Of a stretch of DNA of 64,000 nucleotides, positions 54,976-63,412 are shown in pieces. The notes under the pieces are model-generated. The model saw nothing but the letters and a program-made list of their open reading frames with translations. It was not told the origin of the DNA and ran no database searches. The stretch covers positions 186,001 through 250,000 of the forward strand of contig NZ_JAFFZM010000006.1 of assembly GCF_017676345.1 (NCBI RefSeq), read 5' to 3'. Source of the DNA: Streptomyces smyrnaeus. Lineage in GTDB: Bacteria > Actinomycetota > Actinomycetes > Streptomycetales > Streptomycetaceae. A program made the translations under genes and the position numbers. Numbering within the stretch: the stretch's first letter is position 1; each line of letters begins with the position of its first letter.

Positions 54976-56352
54976 ATGCACTCAGGAGCCCCCACCATGT
55001 GTGCTTGTTGTCGCCCGCCCTTCCGACATCTGTCCCGCCGTCACAGGCTCGGACGTCCACGGACCTCCGTAGGCGTCGTGCTTGCGGCCGCGGCTGCCCT
55101 TCTCATCAGCGCGGGGGCGGGGTGCGGGAGCGGACACATTCCGGACGCTGTCGGTACGGGCAGTACGGGTGGTGCGAGCGAGTCCGGTGATGGGCGCGGT
55201 GGTCCGCGCAGCAACACCCACGCTGAGGCGGACAGTGGTGCGCGCGGCGGTGCTCGCGATGACGGGCGCGGTGGCGGGCGCGGTGACCGCGGTCGTACGA
55301 GCGCGCCGTCGTCCGGTCCACGTGCGCACGGTGCCGTGACCGTCGCACAGGCACGCCGCATCCTCGACCGTTACGAGAAGATTGCCACGAGGGCCGACCG
55401 GACCCGGGATGCCGCCCTGCTGGCCGAAGTCGCGGCAGGAAACGTCCTGGAACGGCAGACAGCCGGCTACCGGCAGTACAACGCACTTCCGCAGCACGAA
55501 CGCGCTCCGTTCGCACGTCCGACCGACTATCGGAGCCCCGCGTTCCATATCCCGTCGGGCGCTCCCTGGTTCCTGGTGACCGCCACCCGCGCCGCCCCCG
55601 CACCCCAGCCCACCGTGCTGGTCTTCGCCAGGGAAAGCGGAGCCGAGGACGAGGCAAGGGCCGGACGTGAGACGAGAGCTGGAGGCAAGAGAACAGGCGA
55701 GGGCGTGGAGACGGCTGAAGGCAAGGGGACAGGCGAAGGCGAGGCCAGGGCCGAGGGGCGACGGAGGACGAACGGGGCGCGGGAGGGGCGCACGGTGACC
55801 CGCTGGCGCCTACGTGTCGCGCTCCCACTACAGGCCGCCGGGCCGCTGCCCCGCATCGCGACGACCCGGTCCCGACTCGCGACGGAGGTCGACGCCACCG
55901 CCGGGAGCGGCGGGCCACGTCCGCGCCCGTACGACGTGCAAAGGGCGTACGAGGACCTGTGGCAGACGGGCGGCACCGACGAGGCAAGGCTGCTCGCCCC
56001 CAACGCCGTGACAAAGGAGGCGCGTTCCACCTACCGCCACCGCGACGACGAACTCGGCGCGGAGGGCGCCCGCAGATACTTCGTACCGGTGTCGCCGCGC
56101 CACCGTGACAGCTACGCGCTGCGTACCGCGGACGGGGGAGTGCTGGCGGTCGTACCGCTTGCGCACGAGCAGTGGCTGCGCGTCACCCGCCCCGATTATC
56201 AGATCACCCCCTCCGACGAGGAGGCCGTCTACGACCCCGCTCCGCGCTCGACCGTCATCAGTACCTTTCACGGCCAGGCGCTCGCCCACCTGCCGCGGCA
56301 GGGGCGGCCGACGGTGCTGTCCGCGAAGTACGCACTGGTGGACTCGCGATGA
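54976..56352 (+). CDS. Putative lipoprotein
   Basis: A 458-residue protein. The N-terminal part is basic, then hydrophobic SVGVVLAAAAALLISAGAGC, whose SAGAGC resembles a lipobox, so the protein is probably membrane-tethered outside the cell. A Gly/Arg/Asp/Ser low-complexity segment follows (about 55-115), then a domain with ARRILDRYEKIATRADRTRD and HIPSGAPWFLVTATRAAPAP. A second Arg/Gly/Glu insert precedes a C-terminal domain with RPYDVQRAYEDLWQTGG and YALRTADGGVLAVVPLAHEQ. ATG 54976 was chosen; ATG 54997 is also possible. Function unknown. Confidence 0.65.
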   Translation: MHSGAPTMCACCRPPFRHLSRRHRLGRPRTSVGVVLAAAAALLISAGAGCGSGHIPDAVGTGSTGGASESGDGRGGPRSNTHAEADSGARGGARDDGRGGGRGDRGRTSAPSSGPRAHGAVTVAQARRILDRYEKIATRADRTRDAALLAEVAAGNVLERQTAGYRQYNALPQHERAPFARPTDYRSPAFHIPSGAPWFLVTATRAAPAPQPTVLVFARESGAEDEARAGRETRAGGKRTGEGVETAEGKGTGEGEARAEGRRRTNGAREGRTVTRWRLRVALPLQAAGPLPRIATTRSRLATEVDATAGSGGPRPRPYDVQRAYEDLWQTGGTDEARLLAPNAVTKEARSTYRHRDDELGAEGARRYFVPVSPRHRDSYALRTADGGVLAVVPLAHEQWLRVTRPDYQITPSDEEAVYDPAPRSTVISTFHGQALAHLPRQGRPTVLSAKYALVDSR

Positions 56353-56425
56353 GTGGATATGAACGAGGGACTCGGACAGACGGCGACGTTCTGGTGCAGT
56401 GAGCGAGCCGCACTGCGCCGCGCTG

Positions 56426-57580
56426 CTAGCACACGCGGTGCAGCCAGCCGTGCGGGTCCTCGGTACGGCCGTACTGGATGTCCAGCACGTGCTCGCGCAG
56501 CTCGACCGTCTTCCTGCCCGGTGTGCCGTCGCCGACGGTGAGTTCGTAGTACCGGGCGCTGTCGCCTGCGTGGCCCGCGTGGCCCGTGTCGCCTGCGTGG
56601 CCCGTGTCGCCCTGCCGGGCCTCGCCTTTGAACCCGGTGATCGGAGTGACCACGGCCGCCGTCCCCGCGGCGAAGGCCTCGACGAAGGTGCCGTCGGCGA
56701 CTCCGGTGCGCAGCTCGTCGATGTTGACCGAGCGTTCGATCGGAGTCAGCCCGTGCTGGTCGGCCAGCGTCAGCAGGGTGTCGCGGGTGACGCCTGCCAA
56801 GATGGTGCCCAGTTCCGGTGTGACCAGGTGCCCGTCCGAGGTGATCAGGAGGAGGTTCATCGTGCCGGACTCCTCCAGATTGCCCTTCCCCGCGCTGTCG
56901 AGATACAGCACCTGATCGCAACCGTGCTCCGCCGCCTCGCGCTGCGCGGCCAGGCTTCCGGCGTAGTTGCCGCCGCACTTGGCGGCACCCGTACCGCCCT
57001 CCGACGCCCGCGCGTACGTGCTGCTCACCCACAGGGTGACCCCGGTGACCCCGGACTCGAAGTACGGCCCCGCGGGGCTCGCGATCACGGCGTACTCGAC
57101 GCGGGCGGCGGACCGTACCCCCAGGAACGCCTCGGAAGCGAACATGAAAGGCCGCAGATACAGGCTCTCCTCACCGGCCGGTACCGGGACCCACGGTTCA
57201 TCGACCTCCACCAGCGTGGCGCAGCTGGCGATGAAGTCCTCCTCCGGCAGCACCGGCAGGTCCAGCCGGCGCGCTGACTGTGCGAAGCGCCGCGCGTTCG
57301 CCTCCGGCCGGAACAGCCACACACTGCCGTCACCGTGCCGGTACGCCTTCAGGCCCTCGAAGATCTCCTGCGCGTAGTGCAGCACGGCGGCGCTGGGGTG
57401 CAGCTGGAACGGCTCCAGCGGCCCCACCCTGTGCCCTGCCCAGCCACCGTCGACCGTCCAAGTGGCCGAGGCCATGTGATCGGTGAAGTACTGCCCGAAG
57501 CCCGGCGCCGCCAGGATCGCCGCCCGCTCCTCCGCCCCCACGGGCCGTCCACTTCGCACCACGGCAAACTCAGTACTCAC
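56426..57580 (-). CDS. ilvE: Branched-chain amino acid aminotransferase
   Basis: A 384-residue PLP enzyme of fold type IV. Motifs include FEGLKAYRHGDGSVWLFRPE, LYLRPFMFASEAFLGVR, the PLP lysine in AAKCGGNYAGSLAAQ (near 201), and LEESGTMNLLLI. It interconverts leucine, isoleucine and valine with their 2-oxo acids using glutamate. GTG 57580 follows GGGAGGAG. Near residues 335-350 there is an unusual insert with repeated GDTGHAG units, encoded by tandem DNA repeats at 56561-56604 and absent from ordinary family members. Confidence 0.93.
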   Translation of the reverse strand: MSTEFAVVRSGRPVGAEERAAILAAPGFGQYFTDHMASATWTVDGGWAGHRVGPLEPFQLHPSAAVLHYAQEIFEGLKAYRHGDGSVWLFRPEANARRFAQSARRLDLPVLPEEDFIASCATLVEVDEPWVPVPAGEESLYLRPFMFASEAFLGVRSAARVEYAVIASPAGPYFESGVTGVTLWVSSTYARASEGGTGAAKCGGNYAGSLAAQREAAEHGCDQVLYLDSAGKGNLEESGTMNLLLITSDGHLVTPELGTILAGVTRDTLLTLADQHGLTPIERSVNIDELRTGVADGTFVEAFAAGTAAVVTPITGFKGEARQGDTGHAGDTGHAGHAGDSARYYELTVGDGTPGRKTVELREHVLDIQYGRTEDPHGWLHRVC

Positions 57581-57912
57581 ACCGACTCCTCCCGCCACAC
57601 AACTCCCGACACCCGCCACGACTGCCCGGAATCGTAAGGTGCCCGACCCACCAGGACACGGGTCGTACGCGGTACGGCGAGGCGCCCCCGGTGGCCGCCG
57701 CCGTGCGCAGCCACCGCGCACCGCAGCCCACCGCCTGCTGCACCCACCGCCTGCTGCGCCCACCGCGCCATCGCGGCCAGGCAGGGCCCCGAGAGGCGCA
57801 GGCCCCGGGCAGAGGCGCAGGCCCCGGGCAGGGGGGCGGGCACGCGCAGATACGGACTCTCGGGCTCATGCCCCACGCGCACCGCCCGCCCTTCCCGCAG
57901 GCCGCCCTCGGC
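57581..57912. other. 332-base gap with two short tandem-repeat tracts
   Basis: No gene supported. CCCACCGCCTGCTGCR is repeated twice plus a partial copy (57727-57766). The 19-bp GAGGCGCAGGCCCCGGGCA is repeated twice exactly (57793-57830). The part near 57581-57660 should include the ilvE promoter. The repeat tracts look like replication-slippage products in non-coding DNA. Confidence 0.7.
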
Positions 57913-58233
57913 CTACCCCAAGCAGTCGAACGCGTACTCGGCGGTCCCGCTGCCCTTCCAGTACACGGTGCCCGTCCCGTACGCGGGGATCGACACACAC
58001 TTCGGGTTCTTCCCGGAGCTCAGCTGGACGGACCCGCTGATCTCCACGCCGCAGTCGTTGCGCAACGAGGCCCAGCCCGGCCCCTGCTCGGTCAACTCGG
58101 CACAAGCCCCCAACACACCCGGCACAGCCGCGTCATGCGCTGCCGCACCAGCGGCCTGAGCGGGTACGACGACCAAGGCGGCACCGGCCGCCAGCACACC
58201 CAGAACACGCGGAAGTCGAAACACGAAGGGCAC
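57913..58233 (-). CDS. Small secreted cysteine-containing protein (possible tendamistat-like fold)
   Basis: A 106-residue exported protein. GTG 58233 follows GGGAGGACTCTTC. Signal peptide about 1-32 (VLGVLAAGAALVVVPAQAAG). The mature part has four cysteines spaced 17, 18 and 25 residues apart (ACAELTEQGPGWASLRNDC, GVEISGSVQLSSGKNPKC and the C-terminal FDCLG). The four-cysteine order and the SVQLSSGKNPKCVSIPAYGT strand pattern recall Streptomyces alpha-amylase inhibitors (tendamistat family), but the WRY inhibitory motif is missing. Function uncertain. Confidence 0.6.
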   Translation of the reverse strand: MPFVFRLPRVLGVLAAGAALVVVPAQAAGAAAHDAAVPGVLGACAELTEQGPGWASLRNDCGVEISGSVQLSSGKNPKCVSIPAYGTGTVYWKGSGTAEYAFDCLG

Positions 58234-58518
58234 GAAGAGTCCTCCCGTTGGCGGTGCGGAAACAAGGCTCGCCGCCCCCGGCCCGCACCCCCGGACGCGC
58301 CCTCGCCGACGGCCGCCACCCGCCGCACGCTCACGTACGACTGGTCTCGACCACCGACCCAAATCCTCACCCACCCCCCACCCCACCGCAAGCCCCCGGC
58401 GAATACACGGAAGCTCCCACAAAACCCCACGTACGCGTTCTCGGACGAAGAACGACGGACGACGGACGACGAACGCCAGGTCGTCAGACGGCAACCCGCT
58501 CGCTGATGGCTCCGCCAC

Positions 58519-59373
58519 TCAACTCTCGTACCCACCGGCGTTCTCGGGGTTCTCCGGCTCGTGCCTCGACGCAAGGACCGATTTCAGTAACCCCTCGGCG
58601 GCCTGGAGTCGTTCACGCAGCTCGTGGACTTCCATGTTCCGTTCCCGCCGATCGAGTTCGGTATTGCGACGCCGGCTCTCCTCCTCACGAGCCCAGGTGA
58701 AGTACAGCTCAGCGCGACGGGAGTGGAGACTGTTCAGCTTCTCAAGGAGGATCAACCGCTCTTCTCGGACGGAACGCAGCTCGTCCTGGAGGCGCTCGAT
58801 GCGTCGGCTGTGTTCCTGGCGCTCGGCTTCCAAAGCAGCGAGCCGCTGACGAAGCTCCTCGTTGCGTCCCCGCTCATGACCCAACCGTTCGTGCAACTCG
58901 GCCAGTCGGTCGGCGCTATCGGCTCGGGCTTCCAGCGCGAGCAGCAATTCCTTACGTGTCTCGCCCTCGCGACGACTGCGCTCGGCCGCTCGACCATTGA
59001 GGTCTTCCTCTGCGGCGTCGAGGTCGGGAAGAGACAACACCACTGTGTTCGACTGTTCGTCCTTTTCTTCTTCCCAGACGCCAGGGGTGGGTAAGGCCAA
59101 CGGTGACGTCTCGTCGCGCACAGCGATCCAAAGTGCCCGGAACTCGTCCAGCTCGCCGCCCAGGGCCTCGGCGACAAGTTCCAGCGGTCCCCAGCCAGGC
59201 GGACTCTCGCAGCGCAGCACGTTCCCCACCGTCGTATGGCTGATCGCCTTGCCGGTGCGCTGTGCGACGACCCTGAAACTCGGCTCGCCTCTTTGCCGAT
59301 GCAGCAGCTGAAGCCGGTACCGGAGCCGCTCCAGCGCCGACCCCGAAGCAGTCCCTGATGCTGCCGACACCAT
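58519..59373 (-). CDS. Helix-turn-helix protein with long coiled coil
   Basis: A 284-residue protein. The N-terminal segment (ALERLRYRLQLLHRQRGEPS, VVAQRTGKAISHTTVGNVLR) is an XRE-like helix-turn-helix. After an acidic linker, residues about 120-265 form a continuous Glu/Arg/Leu coiled coil (LAELHERLGHERGRNEELRQ and similar). ATG 59373 follows GGGGGGAGCG. Streptomyces has many such HTH/coiled-coil proteins. Base composition is somewhat lower in GC than its neighbours, which may mean later acquisition or relaxed codon bias. Confidence 0.75.
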   Translation of the reverse strand: MVSAASGTASGSALERLRYRLQLLHRQRGEPSFRVVAQRTGKAISHTTVGNVLRCESPPGWGPLELVAEALGGELDEFRALWIAVRDETSPLALPTPGVWEEEKDEQSNTVVLSLPDLDAAEEDLNGRAAERSRREGETRKELLLALEARADSADRLAELHERLGHERGRNEELRQRLAALEAERQEHSRRIERLQDELRSVREERLILLEKLNSLHSRRAELYFTWAREEESRRRNTELDRRERNMEVHELRERLQAAEGLLKSVLASRHEPENPENAGGYES

Positions 59374-59629
59374 CGCTCCCCCCTCGATGTGCTCGCGCAG
59401 CCGATCATCCCAGGAGCTGCGCCCGGGTGCGCTGGTTTCCCGCAGGCACATGGGCGGAATGGCCCGTCAAGTTCTGTAAGCCGACGGACCGAAGCGTCAC
59501 TTCATGGAGGCTCGCGTGCGAGTTCGGAAGTGCATGTCCTCGTGCGTACGGTCCGGAGAACGGCGCGGGAGCGTGGAAGGGCCCAAGCGACCGGGCTCAA
59601 CGCCCACCCTCCTAGGAGAAGTCACGCCC

Positions 59630-59809
59630 ATGACGCCCTACACCCTCGCCCTGTTGCCTCTGATCGGCCTGGGAGCCGTCAGCTTGCTCGTCTACGTCCT
59701 GACCACCGTCTACCTCTGGTCGAACGACGCCGGGCGCCGGAGCAGAGCCTGGCGAGTACTGCAGGCGCTCCTGCACGCCGCAGAGCGCGAACGCCCGGGG
59801 GGCGCATGA
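59630..59809 (+). CDS. Small single-pass membrane protein
   Basis: A 59-residue protein starting MTPYTLALLPLIGLGAVSLL, with one hydrophobic helix (about 4-30) and a basic amphipathic C-terminal part (AWRVLQALLHAAERERPGGA). AGGAG stands about 12 bases before ATG 59630. It is divergent from the HTH/coiled-coil gene. Function unknown; small Streptomyces genes of this type often accompany regulators. Confidence 0.55.
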   Translation: MTPYTLALLPLIGLGAVSLLVYVLTTVYLWSNDAGRRSRAWRVLQALLHAAERERPGGA

Positions 59810-59906
59810 CGCACAGCACCGACGCGACGACTGCCCGCACCAATCGCCATCACAACGTGATCACTGACCTGGGGCTGCTTCAGCCTGCATCTGATCCTGG
59901 CAAGAC

Positions 59907-59947
59907 AAACGCCCCGCACCAGCATCCAACCTGGTCACAGGGCGTTT
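59907..59947 (-). terminator. tRNA-Arg terminator hairpin
   Basis: AAACGCCC (59907-59914) pairs with GGGCGTTT (59940-59947), with a nested ACCAG/CTGGT stem. Reading the minus strand it begins 18 bases past the tRNA 3' end and ends in GTTTGTCTTG, a T-rich tail. Confidence 0.8.
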
Positions 59948-59964
59948 CGGCACTTCAGTCGAAG

Positions 59965-60036
59965 TACCCCCGGCAGGATTCGAACCTGCGCACACGGCTC
60001 CGGAGGCCGTTGCTCTATCCCCTGAGCTACGGGGGC
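59965..60036 (-). tRNA. tRNA-Arg (anticodon CCG)
   Basis: A 72-nt cloverleaf: acceptor GCCCCCG/CGGGGGT, D-arm GCTC-AGGGGATA-GAGC, anticodon stem ACGGC/GCCGT with loop CTCCGGA (anticodon CCG, reading CGG), T-arm GCAGG-TTCGAAT-CCTGC, discriminator A. CCA is not encoded. No integrase or att-like duplication adjoins it. Confidence 0.96.
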
Positions 60037-60176
60037 GTGGCCGTCTTGGCGGCGACAGGTAGAACACTACCAGGTCACCGGGGGTGGGCAGGAACGGGTT
60101 GTGCGGGAGGGTGGGGGCGGGGTGGAAATGGGCAAAACCCGGACGCAGGGGGAGGGGCGCGCCTACGCTTCTGGAT

Positions 60177-60632
60177 GTGCCAGGTATGTCCGGCCGGGTG
60201 CTTGTTGTGGACGACAGCAGCGTCATCCGGCAGTTGATCAGGGTCAACCTCGAGCTTGAGGGCTTCGAGGTGGTGACCGCCGTCGACGGTGCCGAGTGCC
60301 TGGACGTGGTGCATCGTGTGCGGCCCGATGTGGTGACGCTCGATGCGGTGATGCCGCGTCTGGACGGGGTGCGTACGGCGGAGCGGCTGCGTGCCGATCC
60401 GCGTACGCGGCACCTGCCGCTCGCGCTCGTGAGCGCGTGCACCGAGCTGGAGGGTGGGGGTGTGGTCGACGGGGAGAGAGGTGTGGACGCGTTTCTCGGG
60501 AAACCGTTCGAGCCCGTGGACCTGGTGCGGATGGTGCGCTGTCTGATGCATGGGAGATCCGGAGGGGAGAGCGGTGGCTCCGGGGGTGCGGCTGACGCCT
60601 TCGGTGTCGTCTCCGAGGTCGTCGAGCCCTGA
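60177..60632 (+). CDS. Receiver-domain-only response regulator
   Basis: A 151-residue single receiver domain: GRVLVVDDSSVIRQLIRVNL (acidic pocket DD), VVTLDAVMPRLDG (phospho-acceptor Asp), ALVSACTELEGGGV and AFLGKPFEPVDLVRMVR (switch Lys). A Gly/Ser tail follows. No output domain is present, so it works by protein interaction. GTG 60177 gives the start MPGMSGRVLVV; ATG 60186 is possible. Its position beside tRNA-Arg and the ArgRS-like gene is conserved in Streptomyces as far as recalled. No kinase is adjacent. Confidence 0.88.
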   Translation: MPGMSGRVLVVDDSSVIRQLIRVNLELEGFEVVTAVDGAECLDVVHRVRPDVVTLDAVMPRLDGVRTAERLRADPRTRHLPLALVSACTELEGGGVVDGERGVDAFLGKPFEPVDLVRMVRCLMHGRSGGESGGSGGAADAFGVVSEVVEP

Positions 60633-60658
60633 GGAAGGGCAAGCCGAGGGAGAGGGGG

Positions 60659-60680
60659 CCCAGGGGGAGAGCCCCCTGGG
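60659..60680 (+). terminator. Hairpin after the receiver gene
   Basis: CCCAGGGGG and CCCCCTGGG form a perfect 9-bp stem with the loop AGAG, 27 bases past the response-regulator stop. A run of nine or more G follows. Confidence 0.75.
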
Positions 60681-60827
60681 GACCGGGGGGGGGGTCGAGT
60701 CGGTCGGGTGCCCTGCGTCGCCCCCTCGCCGCAGTGCGTGACCAGCGCGGTCGCGTTCGGCCGCGTGGGCGTCCAGCTGCCGAAACCGGCTCGCGCGGAC
60801 CCACCCCGCCTCCCATACGCTTGCTCT

Positions 60828-61697
60828 GTGACCCCCGCCCAGCTCTCGCGCACCATCCGGCACACGCTGCCTCGTGTGCTCCCGGACGACGCAGACGCGG
60901 GGTCCCTCTGTGCTCGTGTACGCGTCGTCGTCGAGTCGCCGCCCCGGCGCGGCGAGGGGGACTACGCGACCGGGGCCGCCTTCCAGGTCGCCGCGGCCTG
61001 CGGGCGTCCCGCGCGCGAGGTCGCGGAGGCGCTGGCCGTCAGGTTGGTACGGGACGAGGACGCCGTCTCGGTGGCCGAGGTCGTCGGCGGAGGGTTCGTG
61101 AATGTCACGCTCACGTCCGCCGCCCGGATCGAGCTGGTACGCACCCTCGCGGGGAGCGGGCCGGTGGACAGCGACTCGGTGGACCGCGCCACGGTCTCCG
61201 CCCCCGCCGGTCCCTCCACCGGTCTCCTCGCCCCCCTCACCCCCGAGCCGACGGACGATCCTTGCCGGGACATTCCGCGGTGGGCTGCGGTCACCGGGGA
61301 GGACCCCGCAGCGCTGGCGGTGCGTACGGAGCGGTCCAGCTCGCTCTTTCGGGTGCAGTACGCGCATGCGCGGATCTGCTCCCTGCTGCGTAACGGCCGA
61401 CGGCTCGGGCTCAGGCCCGAGCCGGCGAGCGCGGTGCCGCTCGGTGCGGCCGGCGCGCGGCTGCTGGCGTTGCTCGCCGACCGGGCGCGGATCACCGCGC
61501 CCGGCCCGCTGGCGCGGCATCTGGATGCCGTCGCGGGGGCGTTCGCCGCGTTCCATGACGCGGGCGAGCCGCTGCCCCGTGGCGAGCAGAAACCCGGGGC
61601 CGCCCACCGCGGTCGGCTGGCCCTCGCCGAGGCCACCGGAGCGGTGCTGGCAGGCGGCCTGTCCCAGCTCGGCGTCACCGCACCCGTACATCTCTAG
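60828..61697 (+). CDS. ArgRS-related protein with DALR anticodon-binding domain, catalytic core absent
   Basis: A 289-residue protein. The N-terminal part (about 1-110; TGAAFQVAAACGRPAREVAE, VAEVVGGGFVNVTLTSAARI) resembles the additional N-terminal domain of arginyl-tRNA synthetase. The C-terminal part (about 165-289; SSSLFRVQYAHARICSLLRN, RHLDAVAGAFAAFHDAGEPL) resembles the DALR anticodon-binding domain. The Rossmann catalytic core with HIGH and KMSKS is missing, so it cannot charge tRNA by itself. It lies 54 bases before lysA, where some actinobacteria carry a full argS. GTG 60828 was chosen as the start of the first conserved helix. Confidence 0.85.
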   Translation: MTPAQLSRTIRHTLPRVLPDDADAGSLCARVRVVVESPPRRGEGDYATGAAFQVAAACGRPAREVAEALAVRLVRDEDAVSVAEVVGGGFVNVTLTSAARIELVRTLAGSGPVDSDSVDRATVSAPAGPSTGLLAPLTPEPTDDPCRDIPRWAAVTGEDPAALAVRTERSSSLFRVQYAHARICSLLRNGRRLGLRPEPASAVPLGAAGARLLALLADRARITAPGPLARHLDAVAGAFAAFHDAGEPLPRGEQKPGAAHRGRLALAEATGAVLAGGLSQLGVTAPVHL

Positions 61698-61751
61698 AGC
61701 CTTGGCTCCAGGGACATTGGAACTCAGCAACAGGGACACAGGGACACGATC

Positions 61752-63170
61752 ATGAGCCGTTCCGCACACCCGGCAGGGCCCCGGCACGCCGACGTTCTCC
61801 CGGAGGGCCATTACACGGCGCCGCCGGCCGATCTGAACTCGCTCGACGCGCGCGTGTGGGCGCAGACGGTCGAGCGCACGCTGGACGGGGCCGTCTCCGT
61901 CGGCGGGCTGGACGTACGCCGGCTCGCCGAGGAGTTCGGCACTCCGGCGTATGTGATGGACGAGGACGACTTCCGCGCCCGCTGCCGCGCCTGGCGCGAC
62001 GCCTTCGGGCAGGACGCCGACGTCTTCTACGCGGGGAAGGCGTTCCTCTCCCGCGCTGTCGTGCGCTGGCTGTACGAGGAGGGGCTGAACCTCGATGTGT
62101 GCTCCGGCGGTGAGCTGGCGACCGCGCTGGCCGCCGGGATGCCGGCGGAGCGCATCGCGCTGCACGGCAACAACAAGTCGAACGAGGAGATCACCCGGGC
62201 CGTGGAGGCGGGCGTGGGGCGGATCGTGCTGGACTCGTTCCAGGAGATCGCCCGTGTCGCGCACATCGCCGAGCGGCTGGGGCGGCGGCAGCCGGTGCAG
62301 CTTCGGGTCACGGTGGGCGTCGAGGCGCACACGCACGAGTTCATCGCGACGGCGCACGAGGACCAGAAGTTCGGGCTCGCGCTGGCCGGGAGCTCGTCCC
62401 ATCCGGAGGCCGGCGGGGGCCCGGCGGCCGAGGCGGTACGCCGGGTGCTGATGCTGGACAGCCTGGAGCTCACCGGGATCCACTCGCACATCGGCTCGCA
62501 GATCTTCGACATGGCGGGCTTCGAGGTCTCCGCCCGGCGGGTGGTGGGGCTGCTCACCCAGATCCGGGACGAGCACGGGGTGGAGCTGCCGGAGATCGAT
62601 CTGGGCGGTGGCCTGGGTATCGCGTACACCCCCGAGGACGACCCGCGGGAGCCGCACGAGATCGCCAAGTCGCTGGGCGACATCGTCACGCGGGAGTGCG
62701 AGGCGGCGGGGCTGGCGGTGCCGCGGCTGTCGGTGGAGCCGGGGCGTGCCATCGTCGGGCCGACGGCCTTCACGCTCTACGAGGTCGGCACGATCAAGGA
62801 GCTGGAGGGGCTGCGTACGTATGTGAGTGTGGACGGCGGGATGTCGGACAACATCCGTACGGCGCTGTACGACGCGGAGTACAGCGTGGCGCTGGTCTCC
62901 CGTGCCTCGGAGGCGGAGCCGATGCTCAGCAGGGTCGTCGGCAAGCACTGCGAGAGCGGTGACATCGTCGTACGGGACGCGTTCCTGCCCGCGGACCTGG
63001 CGCCGGGCGATCTGCTGGCCGTGCCCGCGACCGGTGCGTACTGCCGTTCGATGGCGAGCAACTACAACCATGCGCTGCGCCCGCCGGTCGTCGCGGTGCG
63101 GGACGGGCAGGCCCGGGCCATCGTGCGGCGCGAGACGGAGGAAGATCTCCTGCGACTCGATGTCGGGTAG
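61752..63170 (+). CDS. lysA: Diaminopimelate decarboxylase
   Basis: A 472-residue fold III PLP enzyme performing the last step of lysine biosynthesis, meso-diaminopimelate to L-lysine and CO2. The PLP lysine is K95 in [18 protein letters not shown]. Other motifs: [62 protein letters not shown] and the C-terminal [20 protein letters not shown]. It is followed by hom, so lysine and threonine branches are adjacent. Length matches the family. Confidence 0.97.
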   Translation: MSRSAHPAGPRHADVLPEGHYTAPPADLNSLDARVWAQTVERTLDGAVSVGGLDVRRLAEEFGTPAYVMDEDDFRARCRAWRDAFGQDADVFYAGKAFLSRAVVRWLYEEGLNLDVCSGGELATALAAGMPAERIALHGNNKSNEEITRAVEAGVGRIVLDSFQEIARVAHIAERLGRRQPVQLRVTVGVEAHTHEFIATAHEDQKFGLALAGSSSHPEAGGGPAAEAVRRVLMLDSLELTGIHSHIGSQIFDMAGFEVSARRVVGLLTQIRDEHGVELPEIDLGGGLGIAYTPEDDPREPHEIAKSLGDIVTRECEAAGLAVPRLSVEPGRAIVGPTAFTLYEVGTIKELEGLRTYVSVDGGMSDNIRTALYDAEYSVALVSRASEAEPMLSRVVGKHCESGDIVVRDAFLPADLAPGDLLAVPATGAYCRSMASNYNHALRPPVVAVRDGQARAIVRRETEEDLLRLDVG

Positions 63171-63229
63171 CGAGATATACGTCCCACATACTGGAACAGA
63201 CGTGGAATCTCCGTTTCGGTAAGTGAGAC

Positions 63230-63412
63230 TTGACGGACGAAAACGCCCGGTCCGACGGGCCGGACGTCGGCTCGCGGGAGAAGGCGTCGGCCCGGACGAC
63301 GAGAAAGACGCCGGTCCGGGCGACAAGAAGTCGAAGGCGCCGAAGCACTTCGAGAACCAAGAGCCGAAGCACTTCGAGAACCAAAAAACGTCGAGAAACA
63401 GAGGTCAGATGA
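63230..63412 (+). CDS. Possible 60-codon leader ORF upstream of hom
   Basis: A TTG-initiated 60-codon frame preceded by AAGTGAG encodes an Arg/Ser/Thr-rich peptide with about ten Thr codons. It ends in a TGA (63410-63412) that overlaps the hom ATG pair. It spans the 22-bp direct repeat at 63339-63384. It could be a coupled leader peptide with a regulatory role in the threonine branch, or a chance frame; no family resemblance. Confidence 0.3.
   Translation: MTDENARSDGPDVGSREKASARTTRKTPVRATRSRRRRSTSRTKSRSTSRTKKRRETEVR
63339..63384. repeat. 22-bp perfect direct repeat in the hom leader
   Basis: Two exact copies starting GCCGAAGCACTTCGAGAACC lie at 63339-63360 and 63363-63384, a 24-bp period. 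Each contains the small palindrome CGAAGCACTTCG, so each copy can form a hairpin. They sit 25 bases before the hom start. Confidence 0.85.

Noticed and set aside
57727..57830. Short tandem repeats as a CRISPR array
   Set aside because: Copies are directly adjacent with no spacers, only two or three copies, and no cas genes in the window.
59965..60036. tRNA-Arg as an attachment site for an integrated element
   Set aside because: No integrase, excisionase or duplicated tRNA 3' end was seen on either side.
59806..60237. Frame starting in an ATGA overlap with the small membrane protein gene
   Set aside because: It runs straight through the tRNA-Arg gene and its terminator, so it cannot be a normal coding region.
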